Of a stretch of DNA of 64,000 bases, positions 35,557 through 44,833 are shown piece after piece (position 1 is the first letter of the stretch; every line of letters begins with the position of its first letter). The translations under genes were made by a program, and so were the position numbers. The DNA is from Actinoplanes lutulentus. GTDB lineage: Bacteria > Actinomycetota > Actinomycetes > Mycobacteriales > Micromonosporaceae. The notes below the pieces were generated by a model, which was not told the origin of the DNA, did no database searches, and was given only the letters and a program-made list of their open reading frames with translations. The stretch covers positions 1 through 64,000 of the forward strand of contig NZ_QLMJ01000007.1 of the NCBI RefSeq assembly GCF_003259845.1, in the 5' to 3' direction.

Positions 35557-36464
35557 TCCTCCGCCGTCTCGACGACCTGCAGCGGCAGCACACCGCGCTC
35601 GGCTTCGGATGGGCGGTGATCCGCAAGTACCTCGACGACCGGGGCGCTCGCGAAGCCGCGCTGATCACCTATTACGGGTTCCTCAGCCTCTTCCCGATGC
35701 TGCTGCTCGGCGTCGCGATCGTGACGCAGGTGCTGGCCCGCCGGCCCGAGCTGCGGCAGGAGCTGGTGGCCGCGATCGTGCCACCCGTGCTGCAGCCCGG
35801 CATCGAGTCCGGCATCGCGGAGATGTCGGGCTCGACCGGTGCGCTGGTCGCCGGTGTGATCGGGCTGCTCTTCTCCGGTACCGGGGTGGTGTTCTCGGCG
35901 TACGAGACGCTCAACCACCTCGCCGGTGTCCCGTTCCGGGAGCGCGGGGTGATCTCCCGTTACCTGCGGGTGTTCGCCGGTCTCGCCGTCATCCTCACCG
36001 GTGCGGTCGTCGCCGGCGCGCTCACCGTCACGTCGTTCCCCTCGGCCGCACTCGGGTCGTTCCTGGTCGTGTTCGGGGTGCTGCTGCTCCTCGCCCGGCT
36101 GCTCCTGGCCCGCCGGGCCCCGCTGAACGGGATCTGGCCGGCCGCCGCGCTCGGCGCGATCGCGGTCACCGCGCTGCTCGGTCTCGGCGCGTCGGTGCTG
36201 CCCGAGCTGGTACGCCGGGCCGGCCGGGTCTACGGCGCGTTCGCCACCGTGGCCGGGGTGTTCACCCTGCTCTACCTGCTGAGCAACCTGCTGGTGCTGG
36301 CCGCCGAGCTCGCGGTCGTCCGGCACGCGCGGCTGTGGCCCCGCGCGCTGGACCCGGCGCGCCCGGCGCCCGCCGACCTGCGGGCCATGGAGTTGCTGGC
36401 CCGCGAGCAGGAGCGGACGCCGGGCGACCAGGTGATCTACGCCCGGCGCGGCTCGGGCGTCTGA
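35553..36464 (+). CDS. YihY/BrkB-family membrane protein 1
   Basis: 303 residues with six helices. Family signatures: REAALITYYGFLSLFPMLLLGVAIV in helix 1, SGTGVVFSAYETLNHLAGVPFRER in the middle, and YLLSNLLVLAAELAVVRHAR at the end. The family is variously linked to envelope integrity or transport; the old RNase BN label is wrong for it. GTG overlaps the DUF7144 stop (GTGA). A second, distant copy is at 43979. Its last 28 bp overlap the convergent MFS gene. Confidence 0.87.
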   Translation: MILRRLDDLQRQHTALGFGWAVIRKYLDDRGAREAALITYYGFLSLFPMLLLGVAIVTQVLARRPELRQELVAAIVPPVLQPGIESGIAEMSGSTGALVAGVIGLLFSGTGVVFSAYETLNHLAGVPFRERGVISRYLRVFAGLAVILTGAVVAGALTVTSFPSAALGSFLVVFGVLLLLARLLLARRAPLNGIWPAAALGAIAVTALLGLGASVLPELVRRAGRVYGAFATVAGVFTLLYLLSNLLVLAAELAVVRHARLWPRALDPARPAPADLRAMELLAREQERTPGDQVIYARRGSGV

Positions 36465-37861
36465 GAGGTGCTCGGCGTCGGCCGCGACGGGCCGACGCGC
36501 GGCAGAAAGGCCGCGGCGACCAGGCCGATCAACCCCGCGGCGGCCACCGAGACCATGGCCCAGACGTACGCGCGCCCCGGCGCCGACCCGTCCACCCCGG
36601 CGACCAGGATCGTGCCGGTGAGCGCGGCGCCCAGCGACGACCCGAGGTTGGAGACGCTGCGGGACAGTCCGGAGATCTCGCCCTGGAGGTTCTCGGAGAA
36701 AGCGGACTGCACGACGTTCACCGACGGGGTCAGCATGCCGCCCAGGCCGAGGCCGATCACGAAGAGTCCGGGCAGCATCGCCCACACGTTGCCGTCGGTT
36801 CCGCCGGCCGTCAGCAGCAGGATGATGCCGGCGATCGTGATCAGGAAACCCGCCATGATCAGTGTCCGCTGCGCGCGCCGCTCGGCCATCCGCTCGGCGC
36901 CGAGCGACGCGATCAGCACACCGGCCGTCGTCGCGGTGAAGACCCCGCCGGTCTCGATCGCGTTGAAACCCTTCACCACCTGCAGGTACGTCGACACCAC
37001 GAAGGACGTGCCCATCACCATGAGCCACTGGGTGTTCTGGGTGATCAGGCCCAGATTCGAGACCCGATTGCGGAACAGCTGGGTGGAGAGCAGCGGGGTG
37101 CGGCCGGACCGCTCCTTCGCGCGTACCGACAGGAAGAACCAGGTCAGCACGAGCGCACCGGCCACGATCAGGCCGATGGTCGCGAGAACGTTCTGGTCGG
37201 CCAGCAGGATGCCGTTCACGATCAGGATCAGTCCCAGGGCGGAGAGCACGGCGCCACCGACGTCAAACCGCTGGGACCGGTCAGCCGGCAGCGGGTCGCG
37301 CACGGCCTTGCGGCTGAGCAGCACGATCAGCAGGCAGATGAGGCTCTGCAGGACGAACGCCGCCCGCCAGTCGATCGCGGAGGCGACGAGCCCGCCGATC
37401 AGCGGACCGGCCACCGCGCCCACCCCACCCATCGCGCTGATCAGGCCGAACGCGCGGGCCCGGGCGGCGACACCGGTGAAGAGCAGCGTGGTGAGGATGT
37501 ACACCGGCGGGATGAGCAGCGCGGTGCCGACGCCTTCCAGCACCGAGTACCCGATGATCAGCGTTGGCAGGCCCTGCGCGAACGCGCTGAGCAGCGCGCC
37601 GCTGCCGAACAGGATCAGCCCGAGGATGAGGCACCACTTGCGGCCGAGCAGGTCGGTCAGCTTGCCTCCGGGGATCATCAGAGCTGCCATCACCAGCAGG
37701 AACAGAGTGATCGCGAGCTGAACACCCTGAACCGTGGTGCCCAGGTCCCTGCTGATGTCGGTGATCATCACGTTCATGTTCGAGCCGGCGAAGCTGCAGA
37801 TGAACTGGGCCAGTGCGAACGCCGCAAGTGCCTGTCGTAGCTGGGGCGGGAATCTCACCAT
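36437..37861 (-). CDS. MFS efflux transporter (DHA2-like)
   Basis: 474 residues with 14 helices. SNMNVMITDISRDLGTT opens helix 1, the loop motif is GGKLTDLLGRKW, and the helix 4 segment is LPTLIIGYSVLEGVGTALL. Substrate unknown. ATG 37861 is taken from the alignment-like start (VRFPPQLRQALAAF); the upstream GGAAG is a modest Shine-Dalgarno and the frame extends 22 codons upstream. It starts 28 bp after the stop of the Rv1733c-like gene and is probably co-transcribed with it. Confidence 0.85.
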   Translation of the reverse strand: MVRFPPQLRQALAAFALAQFICSFAGSNMNVMITDISRDLGTTVQGVQLAITLFLLVMAALMIPGGKLTDLLGRKWCLILGLILFGSGALLSAFAQGLPTLIIGYSVLEGVGTALLIPPVYILTTLLFTGVAARARAFGLISAMGGVGAVAGPLIGGLVASAIDWRAAFVLQSLICLLIVLLSRKAVRDPLPADRSQRFDVGGAVLSALGLILIVNGILLADQNVLATIGLIVAGALVLTWFFLSVRAKERSGRTPLLSTQLFRNRVSNLGLITQNTQWLMVMGTSFVVSTYLQVVKGFNAIETGGVFTATTAGVLIASLGAERMAERRAQRTLIMAGFLITIAGIILLLTAGGTDGNVWAMLPGLFVIGLGLGGMLTPSVNVVQSAFSENLQGEISGLSRSVSNLGSSLGAALTGTILVAGVDGSAPGRAYVWAMVSVAAAGLIGLVAAAFLPRVGPSRPTPSTSQTPEPRRA

Positions 37862-37889
37862 CACGCATCGCTTCCCATCAGAAGAAAAG

Positions 37890-38428
37890 TCATCGGCGGT
37901 CCTTGCTCCAGAGCGGGCCGACCGCAAGCCATTCGCGCTGCCAGGCCCGCGCGCGGTGGCGGTCGAGCAGGCCGAGACCGATTTTCCGCAGCCCGGCCAC
38001 CGCGCCCGCGAGGCAGAGGACCGCCGCCGCCGCGGCCATCAGGGCCTGCGCCATCGGGTCCCGGTCCATCGGCTGCCCGCGTAACCGGCCGCGGTCGTCC
38101 ACCCAGACCCGGATCGTGTCCCCACTCCGGCTGCCCGGCTCGACCGGTACGAGGCCGCTGCGGGGTGTGCCGTCCGGCGCGGTCCAGTGGGCCGTCGCGG
38201 CACGCGGCGCGACAGTGCCCGCCGGGGTTGACGCGGGTTCGCCCACCAGCTGAGCCGTCACCGCGAAGACGTGTGTCCGTTCCCATTCCTCGGCCCGGAC
38301 GTCGGAGAGGTAACTGGATCGTCCGGCCCACCATCCGAGCCCCGGCGCACCGGCCAGGAACACCATCACCAGTATGAAGATCATCGAGCTCTCGACGCGA
38401 TCGGAACGCCGTCGCAGCGGATTCCCCA
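37890..38428 (-). CDS. Rv1733c-like two-helix membrane protein
   Basis: The 179-residue protein opens MGNPLRRRSDRVESS, followed by a helix (MIFILVMVFLAGAPGLGWWAG), an outer domain with ATAHWTAPDGTPRSGLVPV and GDTIRVWVDDRGRL, and a second helix with ALMAAAAAVLCLAG. This is the layout of M. tuberculosis Rv1733c, a dormancy-regulon antigen. ATG 38428 is chosen over 38440 and 38468 because the typical N-terminus begins here and because the palindrome then ends 35 nt upstream, matching other genes without a Shine-Dalgarno. Confidence 0.8.
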
Positions 38429-38463
38429 TGGCGATGAGCATCGCTCGCCGGGGCGGCGGGTGA

Positions 38464-38482
38464 TTCATCCCTGCCGGACGAG
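38464..38482. promoter_or_regulatory. 19-bp palindrome, copy 5 (one mismatch)
   Basis: TTCATCCCTGCCGGACGAG. It lies 35 nt before the Rv1733c-like start (minus) and 49 nt before the divergent gene at 38532, which has a Shine-Dalgarno. Confidence 0.6.
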
Positions 38483-38531
38483 GTCTGCCGGTCCCAGTGC
38501 GACGAGTCTCAAACCGTCGAAGGGAGCTCCC

Positions 38532-39032
38532 ATGGCCGGCACGAACCCGCTCCGGGTCCGCGTCACCCGGGACAACCAGGAGGCGACAGCGTCCGGCATC
38601 TACGGACTGATCGTCGGCGCCTCGGTCCTGGTCGCCTCGCATGCCAAGACCGCCGCGGGTTCGGTGATCGCCGAGCTGGTCACGCTCACCATCTACTGGG
38701 CGGCGGAACGGTACGCCCGGGTCGTCGCCGAGCGCATCCACGAGGGCCACCGGCCGACCTGGCACACCGTGCGGCAGCAGCTGACCACCGGCTGGGAGAT
38801 CGTGACGGTCTCCGCCCTGCCGCTGCTGGTTCTGCTGATCACCCGGCTGGCGGGCGCCGCGCTGGTCACCGCGGAGATCGTGTCGCTGATCTGCACCACG
38901 ATCCTGCTCTGCGTGGGTGGCTGGCGGATGGGCGCGGCCGGCCGCCTCACCGGACTGGAACGGCTCGCCTCCACACTGGTGGCCGGCACGTTCGGCATCG
39001 CGCTGATCGCGCTCAAGACCCTGCTGCACTGA
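38532..39032 (+). CDS. Membrane protein of unknown function
   Basis: 166 residues with four helices (SGIYGLIVGASVLVASHA; VIAELVTLTIYWAAERYARVVAERIHEG; VSALPLLVLLITRLAGAALVTAEIVSLI; LVAGTFGIALIALK). The basic N-terminus (NPLRVRVTRDNQEATASG) and charged loop after helix 2 face the cytoplasm. I do not recognise the family beyond similarity in layout to small actinobacterial stress-associated membrane proteins. AGGGAG precedes the ATG by 5 nt. The 3' end overlaps the convergent phosphoesterase by 20 bp. Confidence 0.78.
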   Translation: MAGTNPLRVRVTRDNQEATASGIYGLIVGASVLVASHAKTAAGSVIAELVTLTIYWAAERYARVVAERIHEGHRPTWHTVRQQLTTGWEIVTVSALPLLVLLITRLAGAALVTAEIVSLICTTILLCVGGWRMGAAGRLTGLERLASTLVAGTFGIALIALKTLLH

Positions 39033-39792
39033 TATTCGGCACGGTCACGAGCCGCCCGGTCAGCCATCGGCCGTCACGGAGGTACCGCTCCCGTACCACG
39101 ACCTCACCACGATGCACGCTGATCAGGCTCCAGGAGCAGCCGATCGCCTGCCGGGTCCGGCGGCTGACCGAGGTGCCCGCCACCACGAAGACCGGGCCAC
39201 CCGGCACCGGCACCCGGACGTCCGGCACATGCGTGTGCCCGGCCAGCACCAGATCGACGCGAGCCGCACGGATCGCGTCGAGCAGGCGGTCCCGGCCGAT
39301 GACCCGGGCCGTACCGGTGGCGAGCGGCGGATGGTGCAGCGCCAGCAGCCGCACGTCACCGGCGGGCGCGCCGCCCAGCACCCGGACCACCGTCGCGGCC
39401 TGGCGGGCACTCACCCGCCCGTTCTTCCACCGCCACCGCGGCATCGATTGCAAACCCAGAGCGGTGAGGCCCAAGACCTGGCGGTCCGGGTCCAGGTCCG
39501 CGGTCATCCATCTCCGATAGCGAGCGTACGGCCGGAGCACACGCCGCCAGCTCACCAGTGGGAGGTCATGGTTCCCGGTGACCGTGAGCAGCGGCCCGGG
39601 CAGCCGATCGAGCAGTTCCCTGGCCCGGCGGAACTCGCCGTCGCGGGCCCGCATCGTGCTATCCCCGGTCACCACGGTCAGCGCCGGCCGGGCCCGGGCC
39701 ACGTCGGCCACGATGCTCTCCACGGCCCGGTGGTCGTGGGCGCCCAGATGCAGATCGGACAGGTGCGCCACGACCACCGGACCATCCGTCAT
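39013..39792 (-). CDS. Calcineurin-like metallophosphoesterase
   Basis: The 259-residue dinuclear metal phosphoesterase has motifs in order: HLSDLHLG (Asp13, His15), VVTGDSTMR, VTGNHDLPL, LALHHPPLA and LAGHTHVP. The GDST version of motif II keeps the Asp ligand. No signal peptide, so it is cytosolic; it may act on cyclic nucleotides or nucleoside phosphates. ATG 39792 lies 13 nt after the arcA stop, so it is the third gene of the amidotransferase/arcA operon. Confidence 0.88.
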   Translation of the reverse strand: MTDGPVVVAHLSDLHLGAHDHRAVESIVADVARARPALTVVTGDSTMRARDGEFRRARELLDRLPGPLLTVTGNHDLPLVSWRRVLRPYARYRRWMTADLDPDRQVLGLTALGLQSMPRWRWKNGRVSARQAATVVRVLGGAPAGDVRLLALHHPPLATGTARVIGRDRLLDAIRAARVDLVLAGHTHVPDVRVPVPGGPVFVVAGTSVSRRTRQAIGCSWSLISVHRGEVVVRERYLRDGRWLTGRLVTVPNISAAGS

Positions 39793-39805
39793 GTCGCCGG
39801 GCGAT

Positions 39806-41029
39806 TCAGACGGCGTCGCGTTCGATCGGGCAGGTCATGCACCGGGGGCCACCCCGGCCGCGCCCGAGCTCGCCACCGGCGATGGTGATCACTTCGACGC
39901 CCTGCCGGCGCAGGAAGGTGTTGGTGGTGACGTTGCGCTCGTAGCCGACGATCACGCCGGGCTCGATCGTGAGGAAGTTGTTGCCGTCGTCCCACTGCTC
40001 GCGCTGTGCGGCACGGACGTCCTCGGTGGACTCCAGGATCTGAAGCTTGTCGACGCCGAGGGTCTCGGCGATCGTGGCGAACAGGTCCTCGTTGCGGACC
40101 ACGCGCAGACCGTCCGGTTCGGCCGCCGGCCGCACGGTCCAGGACCGGAGCGCACCCCGCAGGTACGGATAAACGACGAACGCATCCCGATTGATCATGG
40201 TCATCACGGTGTCGAGGTTCATCGTGGCCGGCGACTGCGGCAGCTCGACGGCGATCACCTTGGTGGCCGCGCCCGCCGCGAAGAGGCCGCGGGCCAGGTT
40301 CTCCACACCCATCGCGGTGGAGCGCTGACCCACGCCGGCCAGCACGGCTCCCCGGCCGAGCACATGGATGTCACCGCCCTCCAGGGTGGCGGACCCGGAC
40401 CGGTGCGGGATGTCGTCGCCGTACCAGACGGTGAAGTCGGCGAGGGTGAACATCGGATGGAAGCGGTAGATGGCCGCGCTGTGCACCGACTCGCGGAGCC
40501 GGGCCGGCATCGCCATCGGATTGATGCTGACGCCACCGTAGATCCAGGCGGAGCTGTCCCGCTGGAGCAGATGGTTGGGCAGCGGGGCGAGCACGAAATC
40601 GTCGGCGCTCAGCAGTTCCCAGCGCAGGCTGTGCACGGTGAAGCCGGCCAGCTCGCTCTTGAGCACGCCGCCGATCAGGTACTCGGCCAGCATCTCGCTC
40701 TCCGCCTGCTCGGCGAGCCGGCGTAGCGGGCCGGCCAGGGCCGGGCCGGCCGTTTCCTCGGTGACGGTCCGGTCCAGCACCCAGGCGCGGGCCCGCGGGA
40801 TGTCCAGCACGTCGGCCAGCAGGCGGGCGAGGTAGTGCACCCGGACGCCGCGCTCGCGCAGGAACTCGGCGAACGCGTCGTGTTCCTCCCGTGCCCGGCG
40901 AGCCCAGAGGATGTCACCGAAGAGCAGGTCACCGGCGTTGTCCGGGGTGAGCCGGCTCAGCTCGACGCCCGGGCGGTGCAGAATCACCTGACGCAGGCGG
41001 CCGATCTCGGAGCCGACCTGGAAACCCAT
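39806..41029 (-). CDS. arcA: Arginine deiminase
   Basis: The 407-residue enzyme hydrolyses arginine to citrulline and ammonia. Visible features are the N-terminal [16 protein letters not shown], the NPMAMPAR segment, [10 protein letters not shown], the active-site loop EGGDIHVLG, and the C-terminal [10 protein letters not shown] with catalytic Cys397. No arcB or arcC (carbamate pathway) is nearby, so ATP production is not assured; ammonia release for acid or stress defence is possible. It lies 2 nt after the class II amidotransferase gene. Confidence 0.94.
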   Translation of the reverse strand: MGFQVGSEIGRLRQVILHRPGVELSRLTPDNAGDLLFGDILWARRAREEHDAFAEFLRERGVRVHYLARLLADVLDIPRARAWVLDRTVTEETAGPALAGPLRRLAEQAESEMLAEYLIGGVLKSELAGFTVHSLRWELLSADDFVLAPLPNHLLQRDSSAWIYGGVSINPMAMPARLRESVHSAAIYRFHPMFTLADFTVWYGDDIPHRSGSATLEGGDIHVLGRGAVLAGVGQRSTAMGVENLARGLFAAGAATKVIAVELPQSPATMNLDTVMTMINRDAFVVYPYLRGALRSWTVRPAAEPDGLRVVRNEDLFATIAETLGVDKLQILESTEDVRAAQREQWDDGNNFLTIEPGVIVGYERNVTTNTFLRRQGVEVITIAGGELGRGRGGPRCMTCPIERDAV

Positions 41030-41031
41030 GG

Positions 41032-41868
41032 TCAGGGCACCGCCGGCTCGAAGTGGCCGAGTTCGTCCTCGCCTTTCTGGATCACGCCGTAACTGGACTC
41101 GGGCACCGGCTGCCAGGCGCCTTCCAGCTCTCCGAGCGGTTCCGAGACGACCAGCCTGGTCTCGTCGGAGAGCCGGGCCAGCTGCCTGTTCTCCGGGTAC
41201 ATCGTCTGCAGGGCGGTGGTCTCGGTGCTGTAGAAGAGCGACCGGCTGTGCCCCTCGGAGGAGTACCGGACGCACCAGATCCGGTCACCGTCGGTGGTGG
41301 CGATGGTCATCTGCAACGGGTGGGGCACTCCGTACGCGCGGCCGACCGACTCGACCAGCCCGGCCATCCGTTCCACGGCGGCGATCGGGCGATCCCGCAG
41401 CCCGAACGTGAGAGCCAGGTAGAACATCACCTCGGAGTCGGTGGAGCCGACCATCGACGGGTACAGCTCCGGGTCGACCGCGAGGACCAGGTCCCGCTTG
41501 AGCCGGGCGAAATCGTGGATCGAGCCGTTGTGCTGCCAGAGCCAGCTCCCGTACCGGAAGGGGTGGCAGTTGGTCTGCTGCACCGCGGTACCGGTGCTGG
41601 CCCGGATGTGGGCCAGGAACAGCGGCGACATGGTCGAGCGGGCGAGCTCCCGCAGGTTCGCGTCGCTCCACGCCGGTCCGACACCCCGCAGCAGGGCCGG
41701 TTCGGCCGGGCCGTCGACCGGGTACCAGCCGACTCCGAACCCGTCACCGTTCGTGGTCTCCACCCCGAGCCGGGAGTGCATGCTCTGATCGATCAGTGAG
41801 AAACGGGGCTTGTAGAGCAGCTCTTCAAGCCGGATCGGCGTGCCGGAATAGGCCAGCCAGCGACACAT
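41032..41868 (-). CDS. Class II (Ntn) glutamine amidotransferase-like protein
   Basis: 278 residues. After Met removal the N-terminal Cys (CRWLAYSG) would be the Ntn nucleophile; [28 protein letters not shown] and [10 protein letters not shown] are the other glutaminase motifs. It resembles YafJ/EgtC-type stand-alone amidohydrolases. ATG 41868 is fixed by the nucleophile and by AAAGGA 7 nt upstream; the longer frame would bury the Cys. It is the first gene of an operon with arcA and the phosphoesterase, all concerned with nitrogen release or small-molecule hydrolysis. Confidence 0.88.
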   Translation of the reverse strand: MCRWLAYSGTPIRLEELLYKPRFSLIDQSMHSRLGVETTNGDGFGVGWYPVDGPAEPALLRGVGPAWSDANLRELARSTMSPLFLAHIRASTGTAVQQTNCHPFRYGSWLWQHNGSIHDFARLKRDLVLAVDPELYPSMVGSTDSEVMFYLALTFGLRDRPIAAVERMAGLVESVGRAYGVPHPLQMTIATTDGDRIWCVRYSSEGHSRSLFYSTETTALQTMYPENRQLARLSDETRLVVSEPLGELEGAWQPVPESSYGVIQKGEDELGHFEPAVP

Positions 41869-41921
41869 GACGGGTCCTTTCGACGGGTACCTCATCGTCA
41901 CGGCCCCGGTGCCCGGGCTGG

Positions 41922-41940
41922 CTCACCCCGGACGGATGAG
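41922..41940. promoter_or_regulatory. 19-bp palindrome, copy 6 (perfect)
   Basis: CTCACCCCGGACGGATGAG ends 53 nt before the amidotransferase ATG (with Shine-Dalgarno). It covers the last codons of the upstream phosphodiesterase gene. Confidence 0.65.
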
Positions 41941-43893
41941 GTCCTGTTCGGCCGTCCGGCAGCCGGTCTGTTCCAGCCAGCCGCAGAGCAGCCGGTGCAC
42001 CGCGTCGGCGCCGACCAGCTCGGCCGGCGTACGCCAGGACCGGGGGTGGATCAGCACCGGCCGGTTCTGCCAGCCGCCCAGCCCGCCGTGACAGCCGATC
42101 AGGTCCTCGAACGCGGCGACCTCCTGGGACTCCGGATTCCAGCTGCTGTTGATCACCAGGTCGCCGGTGTTCGCGAGCCCGTCGTGCCGGCGCAGATCGT
42201 CGGCGGCACGCGGGCCGTACCCGAGAAGCGGATCAAGTCCCTCGACGTGGCCGTCCCGCAGCCGCCGCCGGCCGGCCGGGCCCAGCACCACGGCGCCGTG
42301 CTCCTCGGAACGGACCATCACCCAGCCGACGCCGGGGTGCGCGGTCAGGCCGGGCAGCAGGGCCGGGTGCCGTTCCTCGATCACTTCGAGGCTCACCCGG
42401 CCGGGCAGCCGGGCCAGGTAGACGAGCGACAGGTTGCCGGAGGACGCCACGACGATCTCCGGGACGTCCGGGGCGCCTGCTTCGCGCGTACCCAAGGGGT
42501 CTGTCCGAGAGAGACTGGCGCGCAGAGCGCGCGCACGTCCTTCCTGCTCGTCCTCGCGGGTCGCGACCACGTTCCCGGCGGCGGTCAGCCGGCCGATCAG
42601 CTCCTCCAGACGCAGGCCGAACCGCTGCTCGAAGGTGGCGCCCTGGCTCTGCCCGTGATCGGAGAGGACCACGAACCGGTACGGCCGGGGTGCCGCGGCC
42701 GCGACCTCTTCGAGGGTGGCGAGCACGCCGTCGATCCCTTCGAGGGCGGCCAGCGACTCGGGCCGGGCCGGGCCGGCGTGGTGTGCGATCTCGTCGTAGT
42801 CCACGAAGTCGCAGAAGACCGAGGGCGCGCCGCGCATCATCTGCTCGGCGAGGATCGTCAGGTTGAGGTGGCGTAACAGCACGTTGGTGGCGCCGCGCAG
42901 CAGCACGTAGGAACCTCGGCGGCGCATCCGCGGGCGCACGTCGCGCAGACGTTGCCGGCGGGCCTGGTACAGCTCCTTGACGATCTCCCCGACCGTGAGG
43001 ACCAGGGAGTGCGTCAGCCCGAACGGGTCGATCAGGTACGCGCTGAGGTAACGGGCCGGCCCTTTCGCCGAGACCGTGCTCATGGTCAGCAACGACGTGG
43101 TGGCGTCGCCGGAGAAGACGTTGCTGACGCTCACCCCACCCCCGGCCAGCAGCCCCCGGCCGTCCGAGCAGCGGGATTCGACAAGCGCGCTGTCCTTCGG
43201 ACGGTTCGTCACGACGAGGCGGGCGGCCGATTTCTCGTACCATCGGAAAGCCGGAACCTGATCGCTCGCGCCATGCAGAAGCCCGGCCTGGCTGGCCGGC
43301 GTCGTCGCCGGCAGCTGCGCGTGCCATTCGGTGAGCGTGTGACTCCCGGAGCTCAGCCACCGGCCGAGCGTGGGCAGGTTGCCCGCCTCGACCGCCCAGC
43401 GGGCCAGCGGCGCCGACAGCCCGTCGATCTGGATCATGATGACGCCCGGGGTGTCGCTGTGCGGGACACTGCTCCGGAAACGCCGGTTGGCGCGCAGCAG
43501 GTGCTGGGTGACCGCGCCGTTCTGCCCGGCGGTGACCGCCCAGAGCGCCGCGCTCATCAGCGTCGCGCCGAGCCAGGACGCCCAGAACGCCGCCCAGAAA
43601 CCATCCACGTGCACACCCGGCGCCAGCCACAACGCCGTGTAGACCAGCAACGCCTGGGCGACCAGCCAACCGGCCACCACCCCGGCCCAGCCGATCCGGG
43701 AGAAAAGGGTGACCAGGACCGGGCGCAGCACCGCACCGAGCAGTCCGAGCACGATCGCCGCGCCGAGCACCGCCCAGCCGTTGTCCGCGCTGATACCGGG
43801 CAGCAGCCCGACCGTGATGCCCAGCGCCACCGAGCCGAGGCACACGATGACCACAGTGGAGAGGACGGGTACCGGACGGCCGGGCTTGGGCAT
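41923..43893 (-). CDS. Holin-like membrane domain fused to a type I phosphodiesterase
   Basis: 656 residues. Four N-terminal helices (about 10-125) match the phage holin family 4 type of membrane domain; the rest is an alkaline-phosphatase-superfamily phosphodiesterase (IMIQIDGLSAPLARWAVEAG with the metal Asp, TPASQAGLLHG with the nucleophile-region Thr, FCDFVDYDEIAHHAGP and SDHGQSQG). The catalytic domain probably lies at the membrane surface; its substrate may be a lipid or nucleotide. ATG 43893 has no Shine-Dalgarno and lies 33 nt from the palindrome, as other probable leaderless genes here. Confidence 0.82.
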   Translation of the reverse strand: MPKPGRPVPVLSTVVIVCLGSVALGITVGLLPGISADNGWAVLGAAIVLGLLGAVLRPVLVTLFSRIGWAGVVAGWLVAQALLVYTALWLAPGVHVDGFWAAFWASWLGATLMSAALWAVTAGQNGAVTQHLLRANRRFRSSVPHSDTPGVIMIQIDGLSAPLARWAVEAGNLPTLGRWLSSGSHTLTEWHAQLPATTPASQAGLLHGASDQVPAFRWYEKSAARLVVTNRPKDSALVESRCSDGRGLLAGGGVSVSNVFSGDATTSLLTMSTVSAKGPARYLSAYLIDPFGLTHSLVLTVGEIVKELYQARRQRLRDVRPRMRRRGSYVLLRGATNVLLRHLNLTILAEQMMRGAPSVFCDFVDYDEIAHHAGPARPESLAALEGIDGVLATLEEVAAAAPRPYRFVVLSDHGQSQGATFEQRFGLRLEELIGRLTAAGNVVATREDEQEGRARALRASLSRTDPLGTREAGAPDVPEIVVASSGNLSLVYLARLPGRVSLEVIEERHPALLPGLTAHPGVGWVMVRSEEHGAVVLGPAGRRRLRDGHVEGLDPLLGYGPRAADDLRRHDGLANTGDLVINSSWNPESQEVAAFEDLIGCHGGLGGWQNRPVLIHPRSWRTPAELVGADAVHRLLCGWLEQTGCRTAEQDLIRPG

Positions 43894-43895
43894 GC

Positions 43896-43927
43896 GGTCA
43901 GTGTCGGCGTGCCCCGGGACACTGACC
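43896..43927. promoter_or_regulatory. 10-bp inverted repeat between the palindrome and the phosphodiesterase start
   Basis: GGTCAGTGTC (43896-43905) and GACACTGACC (43918-43927) are perfect inverted repeats with a 12-nt spacer, abutting palindrome copy 7. The repeat begins 2 nt upstream of the ATG, so in a leaderless mRNA it would not be transcribed; it would act on DNA. Confidence 0.5.
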
Positions 43928-43945
43928 CCATCCGCGCCGGATGAT
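43927..43945. promoter_or_regulatory. 19-bp palindrome, copy 7 (one mismatch), divergent
   Basis: CCCATCCGCGCCGGATGAT sits exactly midway between two starts: 33 nt to ATG 43893 (minus) and 33 nt to GTG 43979 (plus). Confidence 0.65.
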
Positions 43946-43978
43946 GCTCGGCCGTGCCCGGCCACCGACCATGGCAGA

Positions 43979-44833
43979 GTGACCGAGCCCGACCGCCGTT
44001 TCACACCCGGGACAGTGCTCGCCGCGGTTCCCCGGCGGCTGCGCCCGCAGGCGGCGCTGATCCTCGGCAACCGGGCCGGGGACCTGCTGTTGCGCACCGC
44101 TGGCGAACTGTTCCGGGTGCAGATCTTCGACCGGTCGATGACCCTTGCCGCGCAGGCCTTCACCTCGATCTTTCCGCTGCTCATCATGCTGGGCGCGCTG
44201 GCCGGCCACCGGGCAAGGGACGAGCTGGACGAGGTGCTCCAGGTGCCGGACAGCAGCGCCCGGCTGATCGACGAGGCACTGAGCGGCAGCCGCAGCAACG
44301 CGTTCGGTGTGGTCGGCAGCCTCATCGTGATCGTCTCGGCGACCGGCCTGGCCCGGGCGCTGACCCGGTCCTACCGGGCGATCTGGTCCGAGTCCGGCCG
44401 CCGGGCCGGGCCGGCGGCCACCGCCTGGCAGATCGGAACCATCCTGCTGCTGGTGCTCTTCATGGTCGGCGCACGGACGCTGGCCTGGGTCAGCGGCCTG
44501 CTGCCCGCGCCGCACGTCACCGGGGCGGTGCTGACCCTGGTCGCCGACTTCGCGCTGGCCGTCCTGCTGCCCCGGATCCTGCTCGGACCCGGTCTGCCCC
44601 GAGCCCGCCTGCTCGTCTCCGGGCTGATCTTCGGAGCCGCGATGATCGGCGTCCGGTCGGTGGGCACGGTCTATCTGCCGCGGGCGTTGCAGGCCAGCGC
44701 CGATCGGTACGGAACGATCGGGCTGGCCTTCACCTACATCGGCTGGCTCTATGTGCTGTCGTTCTGCCTGCTGCTCTGCGCGGTGGCCGGCAGCGTGCTG
44801 ACCGGCCACCGCACCGGGTCAGAGGAGCCCTAG
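43979..44833 (+). CDS. YihY/BrkB-like membrane protein 2
   Basis: 284 residues with six helices. The family opening is present in altered form (DRSMTLAAQAFTSIFPLLIMLGAL), followed by SNAFGVVGSLIVIVSATGLARALTRSYRAIW and YIGWLYVLSFCLLLCAVAGSVL. It is more divergent from the family than the copy at 35553. GTG 43979 lacks a Shine-Dalgarno and is placed by the palindrome spacing of 33 nt. The 3' end overlaps the convergent LAL regulator by 15 bp. Confidence 0.8.
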   Translation: MTEPDRRFTPGTVLAAVPRRLRPQAALILGNRAGDLLLRTAGELFRVQIFDRSMTLAAQAFTSIFPLLIMLGALAGHRARDELDEVLQVPDSSARLIDEALSGSRSNAFGVVGSLIVIVSATGLARALTRSYRAIWSESGRRAGPAATAWQIGTILLLVLFMVGARTLAWVSGLLPAPHVTGAVLTLVADFALAVLLPRILLGPGLPRARLLVSGLIFGAAMIGVRSVGTVYLPRALQASADRYGTIGLAFTYIGWLYVLSFCLLLCAVAGSVLTGHRTGSEEP

